DNA of 64,000 bases, taken from positions 15,889,637 through 15,953,636 of the forward strand of contig CM066914.1 in NCBI GenBank assembly GCA_033964015.1, given 5' to 3'. Positions within the stretch are counted from its first letter, which is position 1; each line of letters begins with the position of its first letter. This DNA comes from Scolanthus callimorphus. Lineage: Eukaryota; Cnidaria; Anthozoa; Actiniaria; Edwardsiidae. Shown here in pieces: positions 48,127-58,300 of this stretch. The translations under genes and the position numbers were made by a program. The notes under the pieces were generated by a model, which was given only the letters and a program-made list of their open reading frames with translations, searched no databases and was not told where the DNA came from.

Positions 48127-48711
48127 GGGAGGTTCTGCTGGTGACAGCCACCAACGCATGCGTAAAAGAAAATGGTAGCTTTTATGCCTCAAAATTCATG
48201 TTTCGAGCGTTCAAGCCGAAGGCATAGGTTGAAAAGACATCCAGGGAAACGAATGCTTGTGTTATTTTGACAGATACGTTTTTCTAAAGCGAGATTAAGC
48301 TAGTTTTATGTACGCATGCGCGTCTTGTCAGCCAATCAGCGAAGGCCCTCAATTGGCTGTTACAAAAGCGAGGCGACGAGCCGGGGAGCTCTGGGAGAGA
48401 ATACACTGGATTTTTTCCCACCTAAAAACCCTAGGTCTAGAGCATGCGCAAAAATGAAAGCTCCTTAACGAATTTATTAATTATTTCCCACATCCAGTTC
48501 CCGCTAGCAAATATCTGCCAAAGGAGCGGAGGGAACGGAACAAGGAGGGAGAAACGACCTAGAAATACTCAGAGGAGAAATTGACTATGAAATTTAGAGT
48601 AAGAGAAAAACACAGTAAAGGTTTCTTTTCTGAACCGAAATAAACGTGGTTCTCTCGCAAAGGAAATCACTATCGCGCGAAGAACATGCCCAACAAAATG
48701 GCAGGGGCGTA

Positions 48712-48871
48712 GCTAGGGGGTCCTGGGGTGCATGCGACCCCCCTTTTACAGAAAATACAGAAAGCAATAAGAAAAAAAATCGGAAAGCTGGAAAGGGTTG
48801 CCATACTACCATACATTTGTACAGATGTGACCCCCCCTCCCTTTATCAAATCCTGGTGGCTACGGCGCCTG
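48712..48871. mobile_element. CAGGGGCGTAGCTAGG MITE with 5-bp duplication
   Basis: The left end CAGGGGCGTAGCTAGG and right end CCTGGTGGCTACGGCGCCTG are imperfect inverted repeats. AATGG flanks both sides (48707-48711 and 48872-48876). Confidence 0.75.
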
Positions 48872-50869
48872 AATGGCATAGGGAATTTGATTATTTTAAC
48901 GCATATGCAACGACAACTACTCCACAAATAACTAACGCAAACGGCAATTAATTCAGGCAAGCGGTGAGCGCAACGCACTGAAACCATCCAAGTTAATTAT
49001 ATACGGTCACGACTAGGTTGCTGTGAAATTTGCATCATCGCTTCCGGGAGAAATGTCCCGCTGTCTTTACTAAATGCGACGCACAATGGCAATGCATCAG
49101 TGAAAAATATAGCGAGCGGTCGATTTGGCAATATCAGAAATTTCCTTTGGAACCCTTGCAATGAGTTCACATCGTTTTGGCAAACCAAGACCAAATCTAG
49201 CGCTCTGCTACGCTGTTGCGGTTAAAATTCCCAAGCCATTTTAATCGAGCAAACACCTGCCGAGAACATTTTAATTACCTATTCCGTGTTCACAATTTTC
49301 TCAGCATTCTAGGGATACCTTGGTGCTGTAGGAGCTAACGGAGAGTAATTGTTTATGATCAAATCGCCTTCGCAGGATTCGGTTGTTTTTGGAGGTGGGC
49401 GTTCATGGCAGAACCGTTGACGAATCAAGAAAATGATCGTGTTGCGATATTGATGTTTTTTCACTTTGTTAAATACACCGTAGTGCAAAACGTATCTTGC
49501 ATTAAATACACTGAACGTTGCTACCAGATACAACGACAGAAAAATATAAGGTTTTTCTGAACGGTAAGTGCCAAGGTTCATGTTTTGGTTTGTTTGTTTA
49601 GCAACGAAGACAATCTGTTGTCTAAGAAATAGGGAGACGATAGTTCTCTTGTTTATGATAACGCTTTTTCATAGACAAATTTAGGTTAGCAAGGGCTTAA
49701 TGTCGCACACGCCTCTAAACCGGAACCCACACTGGAGAAATTAAAGCATATGTTCAGCATGTCAAGAAAAGCTAGATCGAAACAGCATAATAATGGCAAT
49801 AGACTTCATCACACACAGGCTTGGTTTTGTTAGCGGATACTTAGGACTTTACCAATTAAAAATATAATTAAAATAGCTTTGTCAAAGTATAGAGCATCGC
49901 TAGTAAATATATGGACATAACGAATACGTTGATAAGGGAATGACAAGTGAGTGGCACTCAACGAGAATTGCTTCCTGCTTTTTAATCTGAATATTCATAC
50001 TGAAAAATGTCCCGTGTGCACAAGGAAGATTTTCAGTAGGAAAGATATGCCCAGATATGCACACTGACAAGAATCATTTCACACTGTTAACAATTTTCGC
50101 TGTTTTGAATGTTAATATGCATCGGGCCTTTTTTCGACTAGTATAGAACGGAGCAGCTTGTCTTCGGACCGTTGCTTCACAGCACAGAGCGGGTTGTACG
50201 TGAAGGAAGGACAAAATTCGGTGCCATGGTTTCTCCTGTAACATCCCTGACGCTTTTGTTTGAGAAAGCTGTATTCGTAGGAAATTCCTGGGAAAGGTTA
50301 TTCTATGGAATTTTGTAAAAACGTAGCTGGAAATACTTGATGTTTCATTGTTTCCGGGTACTTTCTTACACCAAAGGTTGATATAAATTGGCTGCGTCTT
50401 TTAGCTGACAGGAATACTATGCGCAAGCGATGTCTGCGAAGTCTGTGCGAGGATCGATTTTGATTGGCCGATGTTCTCTCCCAAATTCCCGCCATTTTTT
50501 AGACGCGCGCATGTGCGATGCCTGGGGCAATAAATGCTAAGCTACAAAGGAGGTTACGAAGCCTACTTTCCACTTCTTCTTTGAAAAAAAACACGAGGAA
50601 TTTAAAGGGTTCAGCCGCCATTATAATAATGTCCTTTTGCTACATGATATTCGAACGTATACAAGGTTCAGGAAGGTTGATTGTAAAACTGGAGGGGGGT
50701 TTCAAAAACTTTCACTAGCTTAACTTTTTCGTCGCAAGGTGATTTCTGGCTGTTTTCAAATACAAATAGATTCTATGACACAGACCAAATGGCATACGAC
50801 GAAAACTGGGTCATTTAGAGCATATATGTCAAACTGCAGTGACACCTTGCCAATCATAGTGTGGAGAAA

Positions 50870-51062
50870 TTACAAGTTGCTGCTGAATGGTTTCCCCGTC
50901 GGCCAATCACAAGCCAAGTAAAATCACTATCACTCATTGAACACGGGACCGGTGTCGTTGTAAGCCAAGTCATGATAGTCATGCGGTGAGCACGTGATCA
51001 CTAGATACACAGCCGCGTTTAGTTCAACATTTGATTGGTTGATAGAATGAGAGAATGCAAGG
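50870..51062 (+). repeat. ~190-bp repeat upstream of the roadblock-like gene
   Basis: It matches 54985-55195 in the same orientation: GCTGCTGAATGGTTTCCC, GCCAATCACAA, AGTAAAATCACT and GAGCACGTGATCACTA occur in the same order. It includes GATTGG (reverse CCAAT) and CACGTGATC motifs. It ends about 80 bp before the roadblock-like ATG, so it probably covers the promoter. Confidence 0.7.
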
Positions 51063-51140
51063 TAAACACAAATACAATTAATTTTCGCCACTGATCTGAA
51101 ACACGCTCTACCGTTTTCCAGGGCAACTACAAGTTAGAAC

Positions 51141-51506
51141 ATGAGCAAGAAGCCAAGTGACGAAGCGGCCAAGCAGCGAGCACGAGCTTGTCTCAAACGG
51201 ATTGAAGCACATGACAGTGTAAGGGGTGTGATGATAGTCAAGGACCCTGGCGAAATCCTTCACAGCACACTAGAAAATACCGTGGCTCAGGAATATGCGC
51301 ACAGATGCCTACTACTCGAGCAGCTAGCGCGCTATACCGTGCGCGAAACAGACCCCATGGACGATATGAGGTTCTTGCGAGTTTACACAAAGAAAGAAGA
51401 GATAATCATCGCCCCGGACGAACATAGCCACTTGACGCTTATCGCCCTTCAGAGCAATCCTGCCATAGGGAAGTTTACTGGCCAACAACAAATAAATAGG
51501 GCTTGA
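51141..51506 (+). CDS. Roadblock/LC7 dynein light chain-like protein, divergent, single exon
   Basis: One uninterrupted frame of 121 residues from ATG to TGA. A roadblock/LC7 domain spans about residues 12-105: LKRIEAHDSVRGVMIVKDPG, then YTVRETDPMDDMRFLRVYTK, then EEIIIAPDEHSHLTLIALQ, in the family order ([20 protein letters not shown] and HEIMVAPD in typical members). The family forms homodimers that bind dynein intermediate chains in cytoplasmic and axonemal dynein. This protein is more divergent than usual and has an extra N-terminal basic stretch and a C-terminal tail of about 13 residues. No coding intron is present, so it may be a retrocopy or a lineage-specific paralogue. An AG at 51120-51121 could end a 5' UTR intron. 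The reading frame is intact. Confidence 0.82.
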   Translation: MSKKPSDEAAKQRARACLKRIEAHDSVRGVMIVKDPGEILHSTLENTVAQEYAHRCLLLEQLARYTVRETDPMDDMRFLRVYTKKEEIIIAPDEHSHLTLIALQSNPAIGKFTGQQQINRA

Positions 51507-51691
51507 TCCGACGAATCATTTTCACTCATTTCAATATAGAACTAGGATTTAGTCTACGCGGACAAAACTGGTCATGGCTAAAAGGGATGACTCCGAAGGA
51601 CCTGCTTAATATCACAGAACGAAGTACACGGAATAACAAGGCACATGTAACTTCGTTCTACCGTGAAGCCTATGAATTATTAATCAGGTCC

Positions 51692-52066
51692 TTCTGACAG
51701 AACGAGCTATTTAGAAATACAGCGTTGTTTTGTAAAAACCGGTTGTTTATTGGACAAAATGGTTCATTATTAATGTTTCTGAATCGCACATTTCATTTAT
51801 TGGACGCATTTACAATTTGCCATGTTCAATTTCGGAATTTTGAATAACCCGGCTCCAAGATAAGGGGGGGGGGGGGGGGGTTCTGACAGAACGAGCTATT
51901 TTAGAAATGCAGCGTTGTTTTGTAAAAACCGGTTGTTTATTGGACAAAATGGTTCATTATTAATGTTTCTGAATCGCACATTTCATTTATTGGACGCATT
52001 TACAATTTGCCATGTTCAATTTCGGAATTTTGAATAACCCGGCTCCAAGATAAGGGGGGGGGGGGG
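51692..52066 (+). repeat. 189-bp direct tandem duplication with terminal G-runs
   Basis: Copy 1 (51692-51880) and copy 2 (51881-52066) are almost identical, differing by a few bases and in the length of the closing G-run. Each starts TTCTGACAGAACGAGCTATT. The duplication appears recent and lies in the 3' flank of the roadblock-like gene. Confidence 0.92.
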
Positions 52067-53346
52067 ATTTCTTACAGTTAGCATCATGGTTTGTGATCAA
52101 GTTATGGCGTCGGAAGGACGGATTTCAGTGACTTTTAAAAATAAATCAGAATTTCTATTTGTGTTATGGTGTTTGTCTTCCGCCCCCAAGACCGCGATAA
52201 GCTGTTCTGATATTTGAATTCTCTAACTCATGGGAAACTGAGCTGAACTTGTTCCCATGCCGCAACAGGGAGCTTATGAAACCGTTTTAGTTCAAAGAAC
52301 CCCTAAAAAAATACCAGATCGCCGATTTTACTCTTAAAAATACGGTCATGTCATTGTTTAGCCAAGGCAATGAAATAAAATACGTTTTAAGAGAAGCTAA
52401 GAATCGACTTCAGTCTGGCGTTTGTTTCCCTTGGTGTAAATTTACAGGCTTGTAACGGGAGGTGGGAGGGGGGGATTAGTCCCACCCGATTTACAAACGT
52501 TGACTACGTGTCCGCGGCAACTATATTCTCACTTGTAGCCCTAAAATGTTCTGCCGCAACCTAAATTTTATCAATGCGTTTTCCTCGAATCTGCGGTGTG
52601 TTAATGTACTTTGCAATTCGATTAATTTTGCCTTGCGTGTTTAGTTCACTTGCACTCAGCTGATATCTGCTGCAAGGTGTTTTCGAAATCACAACGTTCA
52701 GCTAAACCTCAGCGAACGATGGATAGCGAATATTACAGAGACGTTATCTTTATTTCATGACAGCCTTTTATCCGATTTTTTTCCACTAATTTGTCCGTAA
52801 AAGAAGGCACCTATTCTCGGGGGTTCTATTCGATTATGGGGTTTAGTATTTCATTCATTTTTCATTCACTTTCACTCTGCTTTTTCAGACATTGAAATGA
52901 ATAGGTTCTGAAAAGTAATCTAGAAATTAACCACTTACCTTGTACGTTTCAACTCTGCATCACTTGTAGCTGAGGAAAGGGAAGATTTGTGTCTGGAGTC
53001 TAATGGCAAATGCAATCGGTTGCCTTTCACAAAACGCGCAGAGAATTTGTTCCTTTGTTTGTGTTCGCTTTTATCGATCTCTAGATTTCTTGGATTTCAC
53101 AATTTCTCGAATCTTCCGCGGGATGGACTAACGATTAATCGGCCGAGGGTCAACCCCGATTGGCGAAACGCGAAACCTTGAATTTTTTCGGAGATTTTCC
53201 GTTTTTCAAAGACTGAATTAAGAGTATGCAGAACCAGGTTTCTTACTACATTCCTGTTATTTTTGTTTTGTTTAATCAAATGAGCTTTGGTGCCAATGGA
53301 AACAGTGATTCCGAGGCCAAATACTCGAGTCCTGGCATGTCTTTGG

Positions 53347-53827
53347 CGGGGCTGGAGACTGCGCCTGTATGGGTCGCTTTGGCGACTAAACTTTAGTCAT
53401 TTGCGACTAGAGTGTTTCATCTAGTCGAAGTTTTGCGACTAGTTTTTTCGTCTAGCCTAAATAACACATGTAGAAGAGAGTCAGGTTTACCTATATCTCC
53501 CTCTTTGTTAAATAAACGTCCACAAATAATAATGACGAATTCCATTTAATGTCGAGATCGACTGATGATGATGACAATCGCTTTTCGACGCCATTTTCTT
53601 ATAGTGCCACTGAACACAAGCTATTGCAATAAGTTTCTTCACGTTTTCGCACGTCTTATTTGGAATGCAGACAACGGCGCGCGCGGCGCAAATCCAATGC
53701 CGCGAGACAAGAAGTTTGAAAAATGCGCGTACAATTTTGAAAGTAGTCGCAGATTTTGCGCCTAAAATTTTCGGAAATGCGACTAAAATTTTGACTAGTC
53801 GCAATTTTTTTTCTTAATTTCCAGCCC
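53347..53827. mobile_element. CAGGGCTGGAAATT-type MITE with GCGACTA motifs
   Basis: The right end AATTTCCAGCCCT and a degraded left end (GGGGCTGGAGACTG) bound sequence with many GCGACTA and TAGTCGC motifs, matching the interior of 19765-20189. Confidence 0.6.
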
Positions 53828-54814
53828 TATTTGGATGAATATTTTTTGCATGATGGATAGATACCAAAATGTTTAAACTAAAGGCGACCTCCTTGAAACT
53901 GAGGGCATCAATCATAAAGGTCCAAAACAATAACGCTTGGTGGAGGGCTTTGGGCGCACCAGTTGGTTCTGCTAACCTTTTCCTTAAAACGTATTCTGAG
54001 TGCAGTCGGACATAACGGGAGCCACTAAAAGTCCCGGTTGCGGGGCAGGCTATACAAACGTTGTAATTTAGCTTAGGCAAGATTTTCAAATCGGGATTTT
54101 TCGGATGTTGCGTCGGCATCCAGGATCTGAGCAATCCATGAAGATGGTTCGGGTTTTGTTAGCATGACAGACGAATGATCAACGAATAAAAGCAAGACAC
54201 GAGGATGTCATCGATGGAAGCCTTCTCATCAGGAAGCATCCATCGTATTTGATGTGTCGCCGACGGATGTTTCCCAATGAGTGGCATCACTGGCTTTCAC
54301 GCCAGAATGAAGGGATGAACAAGCGAACTTTATTTTAAGAATGTCTATATTAGCATACATTTAGTTTAGCAGTTTGGTTTCTAACTAGTTGTTTGCTACA
54401 TCTACGTTTTTGGGGTGTTCTATTACACCAATGCGTACATGACATTGTGAGGTGGAAAATCTCGAGGTGGAAAATCTCGATTTTACTACAATATGATACT
54501 AAATCTTTAACAACAAAATATTTAAAAACAAATTAGAACTCTGTCCTGAAAATGACCCTCTTAAGCTCCTGGAATGCATAGGCTTTGGTATGATTTCACT
54601 TTCTCGAGAGTCCATTTTAGTAAACAAAATAATTCAAATGTGTAAATCGTAAAAAAGGAAAACAAAACGTCTTTTGGATTCCTTGCGTGGTAGAATGTAC
54701 TTAGCAGGTCTGTAGTACAGTCCACGTCCTTTTATCCACACTAGACATATTATTCTTGATTGACCTGTATAAAGAAACCTGATTTCAACGAAGAAACTCA
54801 AACTACTTGTTTTA

Positions 54815-54902
54815 AACATGAGGTTCCGGTATAAAAGGGATAGCTCCTCCCGCCCCAAGGGTCGAGAACAACCAGTTATCAATCAGCTGTCAACATGTCA
54901 GA
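54815..54902 (+). mobile_element. Partial copy of the 39622 element
   Basis: Left-arm sequence only (GAGGTTCCGGTATAAAAGGG through AATCAGCTGTCAAC). Confidence 0.75.
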
Positions 54903-54984
54903 TAATTGCTCTAACTGCTACATTCAAAATTTGATATTCATTCAAATGACGGCAGTAGGATCAAATACAACTAGCCAATCCGAA

Positions 54985-55195
54985 GTTACACGTTGCTGCT
55001 GAATGGTTTCCCGTCAGCCAATCACAAGGCAAGTAAAATCACTTTCACTCATTGAACACGTGATTGCTTTTTTGTAAACCAAGCCAAGTACAATCACTAT
55101 CACGCGGTCAGCACGTGATCACTAAATACTCAGGTGTGTTTTGTTCAAAATATGATAGGTTATAAGAAATGAGATACCCATGGGAATGCAAAATA
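54985..55195 (+). repeat. ~190-bp repeat, second copy
   Basis: It is similar to 50870-51062, with an extra ~20 bp around ATTGCTTTTTTGTAAACC. It lies in the probable YLPM1 3' UTR, antisense to that gene. Confidence 0.7.
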
Positions 55196-55333
55196 AATGC
55201 AGCACTATTATGAAAAAACTTTTCTTCTGGGGCAATGAGAAGACTGGAAAACCCGACTTACCATTTTCCAAACTATGTCAAGACTACATGCATGCTTACC
55301 TATTCTTGGCGAGTCTAGTTAATATGTTCCTAG

Positions 55334-58300
55334 TTAGTGTTCAGGAATACGAGCATTGGGATCTGTCAGCAGACTCCAATCTGTACCAATACAAAAACCA
55401 ATCCTTCTTCGATGTTCCAAGTTCTTCTTGTCTTCTATGTCGGCCCAGCGAACCTGAAAATAAGCATGCAAATTCTTATAAGAAAAGATACTAATGAGGC
55501 TTTGGAATAACAAATAATAATAACTGAATGAAAAGGAAAAATGTCGACAGGGATGAAGCATTTAAGATCAAAACGCAACATCGTCACTTCCCACCTTTAT
55601 CATCATCCTTGCCACAGACCACATCATAGATCATAGTCGTCATCATCAACAACAATAGCATCACTCATCCCAGTCATCATTATTAATGACGTCACCAGCA
55701 TCAACACCACCATCACCCATCATCACATCACTTATCACACCCATCATGATCATTGTCATTGATGTCACCAACATAAGCACCATCATGATCGCCCATCATC
55801 TATGCCTCCCCCCACCACCACCACATCAACTCCATCATTATTCTCATCAACAACAACACCATCATCAACAACGCCATGATCATCAGAACCAACAACACCA
55901 TCATCAATAGCACCACCTAAATACAATCAGCTGGCCCATCACTAACACCACAGTGACTCGCCAGAACCATTTCATTACAGCCATCGAAACCAGCACCATA
56001 GTCCTCCACTGGGTCACCATCACCTAAATCAGCATCAACGTCATCACCACAGCATCATCAGCAATGGACAAAGAACAAAGCATCAATCCATACCCTCTTC
56101 TTGCCAATCCTCATGTCGTCCTCCTTCTCATCATATGGATCATCATCATCCAACAAGGAGGTCGGAGAGTCTTCCCTTTTCTTCCTTTCAGCGGACGAAT
56201 ACCGTCCAGTTTGTCTGTGGCAACAGTGAGGACATGTGTCAGAAAGCATCCTCATTCAACAAAGTCGGTCTTGAAACAAGGATTTGGAACTCAAATCGGA
56301 CTTAAGAACGAGGAGGGGTCAAGACAATTCTTAAATATTTCCTCATGCCAACAAATCATTTAAAATACTTTGAGCAAGAATCACGTACGATCTATTTTTG
56401 CATCAAAAACTCAATGTTTTTTGTACAATGGTACGTAATTTATGGTCATTAATTTATGGATTGGTGTCTTCTACAAAAAAATCCTCATAGGAAGTTCTTT
56501 TTGGCAAAGAAAAGGGAAAGACAGAGGAAAAGGATAAAATAAGCCTTATTTATAGTAAGTAGTTCATTCTGCAACGCGCAAGTTAGGTAGATTGGATACT
56601 CGTCTATAGTACGTAAAGAATCTTCTGTCTAGCTCATGGTAAGAAAAGTCTTCTTGGTGTATTCAAGTAGTAATTTAACTGGGCCACACAACTCGTAGAC
56701 CTAAGCATCTAACACAAAAAGTGCAAGAAAAATCAATAAACTTAAAACGGTACTCACTCATCCGCTGCTCGGCACTAAGACCAGAATCTTCCCACTTGCT
56801 CTTTTGTGGTAATAGAACCACGGGCTGAAATGGCATGGTAGTGATGAAGGCACACACTCAACAAACCAACATTCAATAGCCATGAGTACACACAAATATG
56901 ACTACAGAATGCCTAGTTTATCTGCTAGGACATCTCGACAGCCACAGGTACACATACACATGACTCAGTATTCGTCTATAGTCCAGGGTTCACATATGGA
57001 TAAAGTATGGTTACCTCATCTGCTTTGTGTGGCATGCAGAAATAGGCGACCTGCATCATACATACCTCTTGGAAGTAGCTGATCTAGTTGCTGAATTTTA
57101 TTTCTTCTATTATTAAAAGGTTTGGAGTGTGTATTCATGATGACATGGCGTGCCAATTCGTATTTGTTATTTGTTTTCGCGATTTTTTATGTTCATGGTT
57201 CTAGTTGCATATGGTACTTTTATGGATGAGGTAGTTTATAACATGGAGACAGTGCATTGTACCAACACTAAATGGAGGAGTAAAACGCAAAGGGATACTT
57301 TTACGGGGCACTTTACTTTTAGGGCCACAAGGTTAAGCTTTTATGACAAACCAATACTGTTTTCCTCTGTTGAAATAGGCACAAGATAGCTTATTTCAAC
57401 AATTTATGAAGTTGTTATTACATTTCAATTCCCAGAGATGCAAATAATGCCATACCCTTTATTTTGAACACAGACAATTCACTAGTTACCAAAATTCACC
57501 CAGATTGTAGCAATTAGGGATGTGAATTATGTTCAGAAACTGAACGCTGCGTTTTCCTCGAATCTGCTATATAACAATGCACTCTTGTAACCCAAATAAT
57601 TTATGTTAATCTAGGTCTCCCTTGATTGACAAGTTATTTACCTTGTCAAGAAGTTTTGGATGCTTTCTGACCAATTCCTTTTGGATGCTTTCTGACCAAA
57701 TCTTTTTTCTTTTGTACCTAAGGTTATTTCGAATAGTATTCAAAGTATAGTTCTGTTATGAATCCAAAAACAAAAAAACCTTTAGTACTCTAATACTACA
57801 ATGTACATGCAGTCCATGTTTAGACACTGTTTCAATTCGAAACGAAACAACAATGGCTCCTTCCATTTTATCCCTTCATTTCGTTTTTGCAATAACATTT
57901 TCTAATCCAAGCCAATTCAGAGAAAACATTTTATAGTTGACAGACATCAATTATGTATTTTGGCCGCCATTCTGTCGTGAAAACCTTTTGATATTTTGTT
58001 GGAGATTAAATAGACCCTTGTCCCATAAATCTAGAAGAACGCTGCAAGCTACAGAACACTACGTAACTACTGCATACCACTTACAGTTTGTTGTGGTAAC
58101 CTGTTTTCTGAAAAGTAAAGGCACATGATGATTAGTAATCACAAATTAAGCACCTCATCCTCTTCTTCTTGTTTTTTCTCCTGGCTTTCTTCTTTCTTCT
58201 CTTCCTTGGATGTTGATGGTTCATCTGCAGTCTCCATTTCAACCTATTCAGAAAACATAGTGGTATTTACGCATGGAGGAATTAGTAGGAGTGGACATTA

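Larger units (their letters stand above)
38781..50869. other. 12-kb gene desert built of repeats
   Basis: No gene is recognisable on either strand. Identified elements cover a large share and are listed separately. The rest contains CAATCA-type short motifs and open frames under about 140 codons. Unassigned tracts are roughly 44200-47100 and 48900-50870. Small undetected exons cannot be ruled out. Confidence 0.55.
51507..55333. other. Gene-free stretch between the roadblock-like gene and YLPM1
   Basis: It includes the tandem duplication at 51692-52066, a MITE at 53347-53827, the repeat at 54985-55195 and the likely YLPM1 3' UTR at the right edge. The plus frame at 51503-51697 follows the roadblock-like stop immediately but has no recognisable content. 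Confidence 0.5.

Noticed and set aside
55180..55494. 104-codon plus frame
   Set aside because: It lies antisense to the YLPM1 last exon, whose reading is confirmed by homology.
55686..55910. His/Thr-rich plus ORF
   Set aside because: It is a translation of the ATC/CAT microsatellite.
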